Assembly (NCBI GenBank): GCA_025463305.1
Contig: JAOBWK010000063.1
Location: 58,394-122,393, forward strand
Origin: Ilumatobacteraceae bacterium
GTDB lineage: Bacteria; Actinomycetota; Acidimicrobiia; Acidimicrobiales; Ilumatobacteraceae
Reading direction: 5' to 3'
Length of the DNA stretch: 64,000 bases
A program made the position numbers and the translations under genes. Positions 24,953-33,886 of the stretch are shown here, in pieces; position 1 is the first letter of the stretch; each line of letters starts with the position of its first letter. The notes under the pieces are model-generated. The model searched no databases. It had not been told where the DNA came from and worked only from the letters and a program-made list of their open reading frames with translations.

Positions 24953-25750
24953 ATGGATCGCACGACCCACCTGAGCGCCCGTGCCGTGCTCGGCAGCGCG
25001 CTGGTGGTCATGTTCCTCGCGATGGGCGTGGAGCGGGTCGCGTCCGCCGACAGCGTGCCGTACACCGATCCGAACGCGTTCGGGTTCATCGGGCTGTGTG
25101 ACACGTCGGACCACGCGGTCGATCACGGCAACGTCGCCGATCAGCCGTTCGTGCGCTCGGCGGTCGCGTCCGAGGCAGCCGTGGCGCCGTACGACGTGGG
25201 CGGCCGCACCGCCACGCTGTTCGCGTATCAGCCCCGTCAGGGCACGACACCGCAGGAATGGAGCGGGCAGCTCCTCACCGCGTCCAGCTCGTACACCGAT
25301 GTGCAGCATCCGACGGCCGTCGCCACCGCCGGCGACGATTCGCTCGCCTCGTTCATCGCCAGCTTCCCGCCACAGTGGGACGGCCTGATCCAGCTCCGGC
25401 TGTACCTCGGCGCCCCCGGCCAACCCGCTCGCACCGGTCAGTACGCCGCCACCGACATCCAGGTCTCCGGCTCGACGTGGAAGGTGGTCCGTGGCGGCAC
25501 CACACCGTGTGATGCCAGCAAGTCCACATCGCTGGAGGACCTCGTGCCGGGCGGGTCGGTCTCATCGGCGGTGCCCGCCACTGGTCCTGCCGTCACCACG
25601 ACCGCCGACCACGTCGCGCCCGACACCGGCGCGTCGGGTGGCGGCTCGTCGACCGGCGGTCGCCTCGCGCTCGCCGGCGCCGGCGTCGTGATCGTCGCAG
25701 TCGCGTTCGTCGTCTACGACCGGCGCCGGCGGGCGAGGTCGACGCGATGA
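24953..25750 (+). CDS. Cell-surface anchored protein with APDTG sorting-like signal
   Basis: 265 aa. Signal peptide ([19 protein letters not shown]), then a domain of about 150 residues clearly homologous to the N-terminal domain of the 23020 protein: compare [33 protein letters not shown] and [17 protein letters not shown] with TKATLFGYLPKNG, AMTASTAF, LYQLRLKTSGPN and GRYSEADILITGTTWTV. The C-terminus has APDTG (222-226), a hydrophobic stretch [18 protein letters not shown] and RRRRARSTR, the layout of an LPxTG-type sorting signal although APDTG is not a standard pentapeptide. Overlaps pstB by ATGA. Confidence 0.75.
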   Translation: MDRTTHLSARAVLGSALVVMFLAMGVERVASADSVPYTDPNAFGFIGLCDTSDHAVDHGNVADQPFVRSAVASEAAVAPYDVGGRTATLFAYQPRQGTTPQEWSGQLLTASSSYTDVQHPTAVATAGDDSLASFIASFPPQWDGLIQLRLYLGAPGQPARTGQYAATDIQVSGSTWKVVRGGTTPCDASKSTSLEDLVPGGSVSSAVPATGPAVTTTADHVAPDTGASGGGSSTGGRLALAGAGVVIVAVAFVVYDRRRRARSTR

Positions 25751-26982
25751 CCGACGGAGCCCAGACCGATCACGCGGCTCCCGACGACGACCGGATCGAG
25801 AACCCGACCGATGTCTACCCGGTCGTGGTCGAGAACCCGACCGACGTCTCTCCGATCGTGCCCGACGACGGCCAACCGACCGCCGTGATGCCCATCTACA
25901 TCGGTCGGACGCCCGATCCCTTCGCGGATACGGGCGAGATCGCGATCACCGTCGCCCAGCCGGTGCTCACCGATGCCGCGCCGCCCGACGTCGACGCCGT
26001 TGCGGTCGAGGCCGCTTCGGTCGAGGAGAGCGTCGACGAGCCGACCGACCTGCCGCCGCCTACGCTTGCACTGCCGGCCATCGTCGAGCAGCCGTACGTC
26101 GCCCCGTGGTCGGCCGATCAGCTGGGCTGGCCGGAGCCCGCGCCGACGGTGGCGATCGCGGCCGTCATGGACGACGCCGAGCGCGTCGCGCCCGTCGTCC
26201 GTCGCCCGGCGTCGTCGCTCGAGGCCGATGCCGTGTCGGCCTGGTACGGCTCGAAGAAGGTGCTCGAGCGGGTCTCGCTGGTGATGACGCCCGCCTCGGT
26301 CACCGCGCTGATCGGCCCGTCCGGCTGCGGCAAGTCGACGTTCCTCCGCATCCTCAACCGGATGCACGAGAACACACCCACGGCGAAGATGGGCGGACGG
26401 GTGCTGCTCGACGGCGACGACATCTACGCCGCCGGTCACCGCGTCACCGACACGCGCCGCCGGATCGGGATGGTGTTCCAGAAGCCGAACCCGTTCCCGA
26501 CGATGTCGATCGCCGACAACGTGACGGCCGGCCTGAAGCTCACCGGCCACCGGCTCAGCCGCGCCGATCGAGCCGACCTGGTCGAGCACTGCCTCACCCG
26601 TGCCGGGTTGTGGCGCGAAGTGCGCGACCGGCTCGGCGAGCACGGCGGAGCGCTGTCCGGCGGGCAGCAGCAGCGGCTGTGCATCGCCCGTTCGCTCGCG
26701 GTCGACCCCGACGTGCTGCTCATGGACGAGCCGTGCTCGGCACTCGACCCGACGTCGACGCGGTTCATCGAGGACACGATCAGCGAGCTGTCGGCCGACA
26801 TGACGATCGTGATCGTCACCCACAACATGCAGCAGGCCGCTCGGGTGTCGCACCACAGCGCGTTCTTCCTCGCCGAGGACGGCGCACCGGGTCGCATCGT
26901 CGAGTCAGCGCCCACCGAGCAGCTGTTCAACCATCCCGTCGATCCGCGAACTGCCGACTATGTCCACGGTCGATTCGGCTGA
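25747..26982 (+). CDS. pstB: PstB-like ABC ATPase with acidic N-terminal extension
   Basis: 411 aa. From residue 158 it is a standard PstB: Walker [10 protein letters not shown] (190-198), Q-loop [12 protein letters not shown], signature [15 protein letters not shown] and [16 protein letters not shown], the last two being PstB hallmarks. [20 protein letters not shown] and other acidic, Pro/Val-rich sequence form a 157-aa extension absent from normal PstB (about 255 aa). The extension has no membrane segment and may bind a partner. It overlaps the upstream gene by four bases and pstC by 23. It should energise the PstC/PstA channel. Confidence 0.9.
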   Translation: MTDGAQTDHAAPDDDRIENPTDVYPVVVENPTDVSPIVPDDGQPTAVMPIYIGRTPDPFADTGEIAITVAQPVLTDAAPPDVDAVAVEAASVEESVDEPTDLPPPTLALPAIVEQPYVAPWSADQLGWPEPAPTVAIAAVMDDAERVAPVVRRPASSLEADAVSAWYGSKKVLERVSLVMTPASVTALIGPSGCGKSTFLRILNRMHENTPTAKMGGRVLLDGDDIYAAGHRVTDTRRRIGMVFQKPNPFPTMSIADNVTAGLKLTGHRLSRADRADLVEHCLTRAGLWREVRDRLGEHGGALSGGQQQRLCIARSLAVDPDVLLMDEPCSALDPTSTRFIEDTISELSADMTIVIVTHNMQQAARVSHHSAFFLAEDGAPGRIVESAPTEQLFNHPVDPRTADYVHGRFG

Positions 26983-28030
26983 CGTGCCCGTCGACGATCG
27001 CGCCGCGACCGTCGAGCCGGATGCCGTTCCGCGCGATCAACCGCGCGATCAACCGCGCGACGAGCCGCGCGCCTTGGACCCCGGCCTGGCCCCGGCCGAC
27101 CGGGTGTTCCGCTACGGCGCGCGCGGCATCGGCCTCGTCGTCCTCGCGATCACCCTCGCGATCGGCGGCTTCCTCGGCTACCAGGGCGTGCCGACGCTGC
27201 ACCGCTACGGGCTGTCGTTCTTCACCGAGAGCCGCTGGCTGCCGAACCGCGACATCATCGGCCTCGCCTCGGTGCTGCTCGGCACGTTCGAGGTCGCGCT
27301 GATCGCGCTGGTGATCGGCATCCCACTCGCGTTCCTCACTGCGCTGTACATCAGCGAGTACGCCCCAGCGCAGCTGCGCTCGCTGTTCGTCGGCGTGATC
27401 GATCTGATGGCCGCGATCCCGGCGATCATCTACGGGCTGTGGGCGTTGTTCGTGCTCGAGCCGCACGCGATCGACGTCGCTCGCTGGCTGAACCAGAACC
27501 TCGGCTGGATCCCGATCTTCCGCTCGAACACCGATGCCGATGCCGCCAACTGGGCCCGTTCCAGCTTCAGCTCCTCGGCGTTCATCGCCGGCATCGCGGT
27601 GTCGATGATGGTCATCCCACTCGCCTGCTCGGTGATGCGGAGCGTGTTCGCCGAGACCCCTGACGCCGAGCGCGAGGCCGCGATCTCGCTCGGCGCCACC
27701 CGCTTCGGCGTGATCCGCCTCGTCGTGCTGCCGTTCGGTCGGCGGGGCATCATCGGCGCGACGATGCTCGCGTTCGGACGGGCGCTCGGTGAGACCATCG
27801 CGGTGCTGCTCATCATCTCGCCGGCCTTCGAGATCAACTTCCACGTGCTGTCGGTGGGCACGATGACGGTGTCCGCACTGATCGCCGACCAGTTCGGTGA
27901 GGCCTCCAAGTCGCAGCTGTCGGCGCTGCTCGCAGCCGGGTTCGTGCTGTTCCTGATCACCCTGGTCGTCAACACCATCGCTGCGGTGCTGGTCAACCGC
28001 AGCCGCAGCGGTGCGGCCACGGAGATCTGA
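26960..28030 (+). CDS. pstC: PstC-like phosphate-type permease
   Basis: 356-aa membrane permease. A charged N-terminal tail with a repeated [14 protein letters not shown] segment precedes the first helix ([18 protein letters not shown]). [36 protein letters not shown], then [20 protein letters not shown] and the EAA loop [22 protein letters not shown] are typical of PstC. Six helices are expected. Its start lies inside pstB (23-base overlap) and its stop overlaps pstA by one base. Together with PstA it would form the translocation pore; substrate assumed to be phosphate by family only. Confidence 0.92.
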   Translation: MSTVDSADVPVDDRAATVEPDAVPRDQPRDQPRDEPRALDPGLAPADRVFRYGARGIGLVVLAITLAIGGFLGYQGVPTLHRYGLSFFTESRWLPNRDIIGLASVLLGTFEVALIALVIGIPLAFLTALYISEYAPAQLRSLFVGVIDLMAAIPAIIYGLWALFVLEPHAIDVARWLNQNLGWIPIFRSNTDADAANWARSSFSSSAFIAGIAVSMMVIPLACSVMRSVFAETPDAEREAAISLGATRFGVIRLVVLPFGRRGIIGATMLAFGRALGETIAVLLIISPAFEINFHVLSVGTMTVSALIADQFGEASKSQLSALLAAGFVLFLITLVVNTIAAVLVNRSRSGAATEI

Positions 28031-29136
28031 TGACCGCGACGACCGACCTCGACGTGGAGCGCGACAGCGCATTCCACGCCCACGACGACCCGGCGCTCGA
28101 CCTGCCGCGCCGCCTGCGCGTGCGCACCTTCGACGAGATCGCATGCGCGGTCGGTGCGGCGATCGGATCGTTCGCGATCGTGTGGCTGGTCTACGAGCGG
28201 CTGTTCCCGCTGGCCGGGCTGCTCGGGTTCGTGGTGGCCTGGTACCTCACGTTCCTGCTCCTCACCGTCTTGCTGTCCCGGCTGGCGAACCCGGGCACCA
28301 CGGTGTCGGACCGGTTGGTCTCGGCCGTCGTCCACGGCGGAGCGATCGTGGTGGGTGCCACTGTGGTGTTCGCCGCCTCGTTCGTGTTCGTGCGCGGCTG
28401 GCCGGCCCTGCACCACCTCAACTTCTACACCCACGACATGGCCGGCGTGCGGCCCACGTCGCCGCTCACCCAGGGCGGCATCTCCCACGCGCTGGTCGGC
28501 ACGGCGATCCAGGTCGGGCTCGCCGTCGTCATCGCCCTCCCGCTCGGCCTGGGCACCGCGATCTTCCTGACCGAGGTGGGTGGCAGACTTGCGCATGTCG
28601 TGCGCACGGTGGTCGAGGCGATGACGGCGTTGCCCGCCGTGCTGGCCGGCCTGTTCGTGTACGCGGTCCTCATCATCGGTCTGCAGTGGGAGCGCGACGG
28701 CTTCGCGGTGTCGTTGGCGATGGCGACGACGATGATCCCGGTCGTCGCCCGCTCGTCCGAGGTCGCCCTGAACATCGTCCCGAACGGCCTGCGCGATGCG
28801 GGTCTCGCGCTCGGGGCGTCACGCTGGCAGACGGTGCGTCGTGTCGTGATCCCGACGGCGCTGCCCGGGCTCGCCACGTCGTTGATCCTCGGCATCGCGC
28901 GCATCGCCGGCGAGACCGCGCCGTTGCTGATCGTCTCGGGCGCCACCACGTTCTTCAACACCGATCCCTTCCACCGGCCGATGAACTCGCTGCCGCTGTT
29001 CGTGTTCTCCGGCGTCCGCAGCGGGGAGCCCCTCTACCAGACCCGGGCCTACGGGGCTGCGGCGGTGCTGGTGGTGTTCGTGCTCGTGCTGTTCGTCCTC
29101 ACCAGGGTCCTGTCCAGGAAGCGGAGCCCGTCGTGA
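28030..29136 (+). CDS. pstA: PstA-like phosphate-type permease
   Basis: 368-aa permease. The C-terminal 280 residues follow PstA: GISHALVGTAIQVGLAVVIALPLGLGTAIFLTEVGG, MTALPAVLAGLFVYA, EAA loop GLRDAGLALGASRWQTVRRVVIPTALPG and IARIAGETAPLLIVSGA. The first 80 residues hold two additional helices (about 38-58 and 60-83) before the usual start. TGATG couples it to pstC, and GTGA couples its stop to the anchored binding-protein gene. The order B-C-A-S is reversed relative to the usual pstSCAB. Confidence 0.92.
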   Translation: MTATTDLDVERDSAFHAHDDPALDLPRRLRVRTFDEIACAVGAAIGSFAIVWLVYERLFPLAGLLGFVVAWYLTFLLLTVLLSRLANPGTTVSDRLVSAVVHGGAIVVGATVVFAASFVFVRGWPALHHLNFYTHDMAGVRPTSPLTQGGISHALVGTAIQVGLAVVIALPLGLGTAIFLTEVGGRLAHVVRTVVEAMTALPAVLAGLFVYAVLIIGLQWERDGFAVSLAMATTMIPVVARSSEVALNIVPNGLRDAGLALGASRWQTVRRVVIPTALPGLATSLILGIARIAGETAPLLIVSGATTFFNTDPFHRPMNSLPLFVFSGVRSGEPLYQTRAYGAAAVLVVFVLVLFVLTRVLSRKRSPS

Positions 29137-31034
29137 CCGCCGAGCGGGTCGACGGCGACTGTGCGCAGCGCACGCATCCAGGTCGGCGGGTCGCGCTGCT
29201 GGCCGGCCTGCTGCTGGTGCTCCTGCCCACCACGATGGCGGGCGCGGCGGGCAGCCACTCGCTGATCCAGGGGAGCGGTTCGAGTTGGAGCGCCAACGCG
29301 CTCAACCAGTGGATCGCCGACGTGCAGTCGAACGGGATCCAGGTCGTCTTCACCGCCAACGGATCGGCGCAGGGACGCAAGGACTTCGCCTATCGCACCA
29401 ACGACTTCGCGATCACCGAGATCGGCTTCCAGGGCACAGACGCGTTCACCGGCGACACCGACACGTCGCAGGGCCGGCCGTACGCCTACCTGCCGATCGT
29501 CGCCGGTGGCACCTCGTTCCCGTACCAGATCAAGGTCGGCGGGCAGCTCGTGCGCGACCTGCGCCTGTCCGGGCTGACGCTCGCCAAGATCTTCACCAAC
29601 CAGATCACCGACTGGAGCGATCCGGCCATCACCGCCGACAACAACGGCCGCCAGCTGCCGTCGCTGCCGATCATCCCGGTCGTGCACTCCGAGGGGTCGG
29701 GCACATCGGCCCACTTCAGCGACTACATCGCCGAGGAGTTCCCGGATCTGTGGATGACGTTCAACGGTGCGCCCGGGCTCACCGAGTACTGGCCGCGGCA
29801 CGGGAACACGATCGCCCAGAGCGGCTCCGAGGGGGTCATGAACTTCGTGACCTCGTCGGCCGCCAACGGCGCGATCGGCTACGACGAGTACTCCTACCCG
29901 CTCGGCAAGAACTACCCGGTCGCGAAGATCGAGAACTCGGCGGGCTTCTTCACCCTCCCGACCCAGTACAACGTTGCGGTGGCGTTGACGCAGGCGAACA
30001 TCAACCAGGATCCGACGTCGCCCGACTACCTCCTGCAGGACCTCAGGAACGTGTACACCGACACGGATCCGCGCACCTACGCGCTGTCGTCGTACTCCTA
30101 CATGGTGATCCCCACCGGCACCGCCCCGGCCGACACGAAGATGACGACGTCGAAGCGACAGACCATCGCCGACTTCCTCTACTACTCGATCTGCGACGGC
30201 CAGCGCGAGATCGGCCCGATCGGTTACTCGCCGCTGCCCGTCAACCTCGTCCAGGCCGGGTTCCAACAGATCGCCCGGCTGCACGACGCCGACCCGAACG
30301 TGGACCTCACCCAGCGCGACGTCTCGACGTGCCACAACCCCACGTTCGATGCCGCCGACCTGAACCGCAACCGGCTCGCCGAGATCGCCCCGCAGCCGCT
30401 CGCGTGCGATCAGGCCGGTCAGCCGATCTGCGATCCGAACATCCCCCAACCGCTGCCCCTCGACGACTCCGTGCTCGGCACGGCCACCACGACGGCTGCG
30501 GCCGTGACGCCCACGTCCACGGTCGCGACGGTGCCGGCCGCCAACGCACCGGTGACGGTGGCCGACACCGTCGCCAACACGGTCACGCGCAGTACGGCAG
30601 CGAGCAGTGGGGGACCGGCCGTGATCAACCTGCCCACCGCGAGCACCGTCGCCGCGGCGGGCGTGCCGACTGTGGGGTCGTCCGACATCGCCACGGTCGA
30701 CTCGGTGGACATTGCCGCGGCCCCCGCCGTGGTGGACCAGGTCGCGCCGCTCGGCGGCGCGGTGTCGACCTCGACCTCGGCGCCCGGCTCCGCAACGGCG
30801 TCGGCCGACGCGGGCGTCGCGCCCGTGTCGGTGGTGGCTGCGCAACCCGTGCCCGCAGGCGGCGCGGTGGCCCCGGGGATCCAGCAGGCTTCGGGCGATC
30901 AGCCCCAGCACGTCACGGGATCGTCGTCGTCGGGCATCCTCGCTCCGGTGGTGATCGTGCTCGTCGCGCTGCTGCTCGTCGCACCCGCGGTCCGGGTGCG
31001 GATCTCGGTCAAGCGCCGCCGGGGGGCCGTCTGA
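29133..31034 (+). CDS. Membrane-anchored PstS-like binding protein
   Basis: 633 aa. Signal peptide (VALLAGLLLVLLPTTMAGAAG), then a PstS-type domain: LIQGSGSSWSANALNQWI, LAKIFTNQITDWSDP, HSEGSGTSAHFSDYIAEEF and SEGVMNFVTSSAANGAIGYDEY, all diagnostic of phosphate-binding proteins. After about residue 440 comes a long Ala/Thr/Val/Pro linker, then a membrane helix GILAPVVIVLVALLLVAPAV and a basic tail. Normal PstS is a free or lipid-anchored protein of about 370 aa, so this one is displayed on a stalk. GTG at 29133 overlaps pstA by GTGA and avoids a longer unrelated open frame. Confidence 0.85.
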   Translation: MTAERVDGDCAQRTHPGRRVALLAGLLLVLLPTTMAGAAGSHSLIQGSGSSWSANALNQWIADVQSNGIQVVFTANGSAQGRKDFAYRTNDFAITEIGFQGTDAFTGDTDTSQGRPYAYLPIVAGGTSFPYQIKVGGQLVRDLRLSGLTLAKIFTNQITDWSDPAITADNNGRQLPSLPIIPVVHSEGSGTSAHFSDYIAEEFPDLWMTFNGAPGLTEYWPRHGNTIAQSGSEGVMNFVTSSAANGAIGYDEYSYPLGKNYPVAKIENSAGFFTLPTQYNVAVALTQANINQDPTSPDYLLQDLRNVYTDTDPRTYALSSYSYMVIPTGTAPADTKMTTSKRQTIADFLYYSICDGQREIGPIGYSPLPVNLVQAGFQQIARLHDADPNVDLTQRDVSTCHNPTFDAADLNRNRLAEIAPQPLACDQAGQPICDPNIPQPLPLDDSVLGTATTTAAAVTPTSTVATVPAANAPVTVADTVANTVTRSTAASSGGPAVINLPTASTVAAAGVPTVGSSDIATVDSVDIAAAPAVVDQVAPLGGAVSTSTSAPGSATASADAGVAPVSVVAAQPVPAGGAVAPGIQQASGDQPQHVTGSSSSGILAPVVIVLVALLLVAPAVRVRISVKRRRGAV

Positions 31035-33886
31035 TGCGTCGCCTGCTCGCCATCCTCGTGCCGATCCTCGTGCTGCTGCCGATCGCGGCATCGGCCCCAT
31101 CGGCCACCGCCGACACGTCACCCGCTGCGCCCGCGTTCTCGACGTCGAAGACGATCACCCGCAACCACCTCGAGCACGGGGCCGACGATGTCGTCGACAC
31201 CCGCAACTTCTCCGTGTCGATCAGCCAGACCACGCAGCTGCGCGGTCACGAGCCGATCAGCGTCACCTGGTCCGGCGCACACCCGACGGGCGGCATCGTG
31301 CCGGACCAGAACTCGGGCGACGCGGCGGAGCAGGAGTACCCGGTGGTCGTGCTGGAATGCCGCGGCGACGACAGCACGGGTGTAGCGGCCGACGCCATCG
31401 ACCCCACCAAGTGCTGGACCGCCACCAGCTCCGAGCGCTTCCAGGACTCGTTCGACACCGCCTTCCCGCCGTGGCGGATCGATCGCTACGCGGGCGCCGC
31501 CGACCGCACCGCCGTTGCAGGCCTGCCCAGCCAGCGCCCGCCGGCGTGCTCGACGGCCTCGCCGTCGGAGCACTGGGTGCCATTCCGCGCTGCCGACGGC
31601 ACGGTGTACCTCGGCGGCTCCGGCGGTTGCGGCGGGCAGGCGCCCGAATCGGCCAACGTCGGTGGGCTGAACCTGCCGAGCAACACCACCTACGGCGTCA
31701 CCCACGCCGACGGCACGGGTGAGGCCACGTTCGACATGTGGACGGTCGATGAGAACGCGTCGCTCGGTTGCTCGGACACCGTCGCCTGCTCGCTCGTCGT
31801 GGTACCCATCATGGGCGTCAGCTGCGACGTGACCGGGGCCTCACTGCCGGCCGCGGATCAACCCGGCCCCGATGTGTCGGCAGACGCCGACAACCGGTGT
31901 GAGGCCACGGGTGCGTACCAGCCCGGGCAGCTGTTCAGCGCCGGCATCACCTCCGCCGTCGCCGTCGCGGGCGCGCTCTGGTGGACGGCGTCGAACTGGC
32001 AGAACCGGGTCACGGTGCCGCTGCAGTTCGCCACCTCGTCGCACGTGTGCGACGTGGTCGACAGCAAGCCCGAGCTCGACATCTACGGCTCGGAGATGAT
32101 GACGCAGACGATGCTGCAGTGGGCGCCGACGTTCTGCCTCGACGACAACCTGTTCCGCCTCAAGCACGTGCAGACGCCCGAGCCGCAGGCCCGCAACCTG
32201 CTCGCCTCGGGCGGTGCCTCGGCCATCTTCACCAGCTACCCCGATCCGTCGGTGCCGAGCGTGATCGCTCCCGTCGCCTTCACCGGGTTCGCGATCTCGT
32301 TCACGGTGGACGACGCATCCGGCAACCCGTTGCAGACGTTGCGGCTCACGCCTCGGCTGTTGGCGAAGCTGCTCACGGAGTCGTATCCGGCCATCAATGC
32401 GATGAAGCAGGAGTACACCGCGCTCGCCGACAACCCGTTGAACATGTCGCTCGATCCGGAGTTCACCGCGCTGAACCCGGGCCTGCCGGCCGGCGGGGTG
32501 AACGCCTCGCAGAGCGCCTCGACACTGCTCGCGCTCTCCAGCGATTCTGACGTGATGTATGCCCTGACCTCGTACATCACCAACGATCCCGAAGCGCGGG
32601 CGTGGCTCGACGGTGCGCCGGATCCGTGGGGCATGGTGGTCAACCCGAACTACAAGGCCATCACCTTGCCGGTGTCCTCGTGGCCGCTGCTCGACACGTT
32701 CGAGCCGCCGCTGCTGTACGCGTCGCACACGAACACGTGCCTGTCCGACGAGCCCGTGCCGTACCTGCCGCTGGTGGCCGCGCCGCTCAGCCGGTTGAGC
32801 ACCATCGCGCTGAACATGCAGTTCGCGATCGCGAACTCCCAGACGGTGTGCAAGACCGTGCTCGACGGATCCACCGACGGCGAGAAGTTGGTGCCCCTCG
32901 GCCGGCAGACGGTCGGGTTCCGCTTCATGCTCGGCGTCACCACGGTCGCCGACGCACGGCGCTACGGGCTGCGGACCGCCTCGTTGCAGACCAACGTCGA
33001 CCCAACGGCCGCCGTCGCGTTCACCAACACCGACGGGCGCACGTTCGTGGCGCCCACCGACGACGCGCTGAAGGCGACGGGCGCACTGCTCGCCAAGGAC
33101 TCCACCACCAACACGTGGCCCGTGCCGTACGCCTCGTTCCGCACCGATCCGCGGGCGGCCACGGCGTACCCCGGGGCGATGGTGGTCTACGCCCAAGTCC
33201 GCACGGGCTCGCTGTCCGGTGTCGACGCGACGAACCTCACCACGTTCCTGACGTTCGCCTCGGCGAGGGGCCAGACCACCGGGGTGGTCAACGGCGCGCT
33301 GGCGCCCGGCTCCATCCCACTGACGAGCGACAACGGGTTGCAGGACCTCGCGGCCGCCACCGCGGCCGCAGCGGCCGTCGTCAACTCCGAGGCGCCGCCA
33401 CCGCCGTCGACCTCGCCAGCCGTGCCGGTGGTCCCCGTCGTCACGGACACGACGCCGGCCACGGCGGCGCCCGTGCCAGTGGTCGTGACCGCGACCACCA
33501 CCAAGAAGACCACGAGCACGACGGTGCGGCCCGTGACGACGTTCGCGACGGTGCCGGTCACGTACGCGACGATCCCGATCGAGACCGTCGACACCGCCGA
33601 CATCGTGCCGATCGAGACCACCCCGCCGTTCACCGAGCCCCCGACCACGTCGTCGACGGTGCCACCGACATCGTCCACCGACGCGGTGCGCGACGCGGCG
33701 ACCAGCCGGGGTGGCCTGTCCGCCTCCGAGCCACCGCCGCCGCCCGGGCCGACGGCCGGACCCGGCTCATCGACGGCTGGTCGGGCGCTGCCGATGCTGC
33801 TGATGATCGGCCTGCTCGGGCTGCTCGGCGCGTCGATGGTGAACCTCGCCACGAACCGGCGGACACGGGCCCGGGCACGATCGTGA
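31034..33886 (+). CDS. Large surface protein with binding-protein-like segment
   Basis: 950 aa. Signal peptide (RRLLAILVPILVLLPIAASAPSATA), about 750 residues of Cys-containing ectodomain, a Thr/Pro/Val-rich stalk (about 780-900) and a C-terminal helix MLLMIGLLGLLGASMVNL with a basic tail. The middle contains SGGASAIFTSYPDP, VAFTGFAISFTVDDASG and LRLTPRLLAKLLTESYP, which resemble the hinge and lobe-2 region of PstS-type binding proteins; that likeness is my inference. No enzyme motif is seen. TGATG couples it to the anchored PstS gene and GTGA to the sortase-like gene, so it is very likely a component of the same surface complex. Confidence 0.7.
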   Translation: MRRLLAILVPILVLLPIAASAPSATADTSPAAPAFSTSKTITRNHLEHGADDVVDTRNFSVSISQTTQLRGHEPISVTWSGAHPTGGIVPDQNSGDAAEQEYPVVVLECRGDDSTGVAADAIDPTKCWTATSSERFQDSFDTAFPPWRIDRYAGAADRTAVAGLPSQRPPACSTASPSEHWVPFRAADGTVYLGGSGGCGGQAPESANVGGLNLPSNTTYGVTHADGTGEATFDMWTVDENASLGCSDTVACSLVVVPIMGVSCDVTGASLPAADQPGPDVSADADNRCEATGAYQPGQLFSAGITSAVAVAGALWWTASNWQNRVTVPLQFATSSHVCDVVDSKPELDIYGSEMMTQTMLQWAPTFCLDDNLFRLKHVQTPEPQARNLLASGGASAIFTSYPDPSVPSVIAPVAFTGFAISFTVDDASGNPLQTLRLTPRLLAKLLTESYPAINAMKQEYTALADNPLNMSLDPEFTALNPGLPAGGVNASQSASTLLALSSDSDVMYALTSYITNDPEARAWLDGAPDPWGMVVNPNYKAITLPVSSWPLLDTFEPPLLYASHTNTCLSDEPVPYLPLVAAPLSRLSTIALNMQFAIANSQTVCKTVLDGSTDGEKLVPLGRQTVGFRFMLGVTTVADARRYGLRTASLQTNVDPTAAVAFTNTDGRTFVAPTDDALKATGALLAKDSTTNTWPVPYASFRTDPRAATAYPGAMVVYAQVRTGSLSGVDATNLTTFLTFASARGQTTGVVNGALAPGSIPLTSDNGLQDLAAATAAAAAVVNSEAPPPPSTSPAVPVVPVVTDTTPATAAPVPVVVTATTTKKTTSTTVRPVTTFATVPVTYATIPIETVDTADIVPIETTPPFTEPPTTSSTVPPTSSTDAVRDAATSRGGLSASEPPPPPGPTAGPGSSTAGRALPMLLMIGLLGLLGASMVNLATNRRTRARARS

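Noticed and set aside
24953..25750. APDTG as proof of sortase anchoring
   Set aside because: Not a recognised sorting pentapeptide, and the neighbouring sortase lacks catalytic residues. Kept only as a resemblance; a plain membrane anchor is equally possible.
28011..29132. Extension of the PstS-like open frame back to 28011 (1007 codons)
   Set aside because: The upstream 374 codons are an out-of-phase reading of pstA; GTG 29133 gives a signal peptide and a GTGA overlap.
29049..31121. 690-codon open frame on the minus strand opposite the anchored PstS-like gene
   Set aside because: Arg/His/Gly-rich composition typical of antisense frames in high-GC DNA; the plus strand encodes a clear signal peptide, PstS motifs and a membrane anchor.
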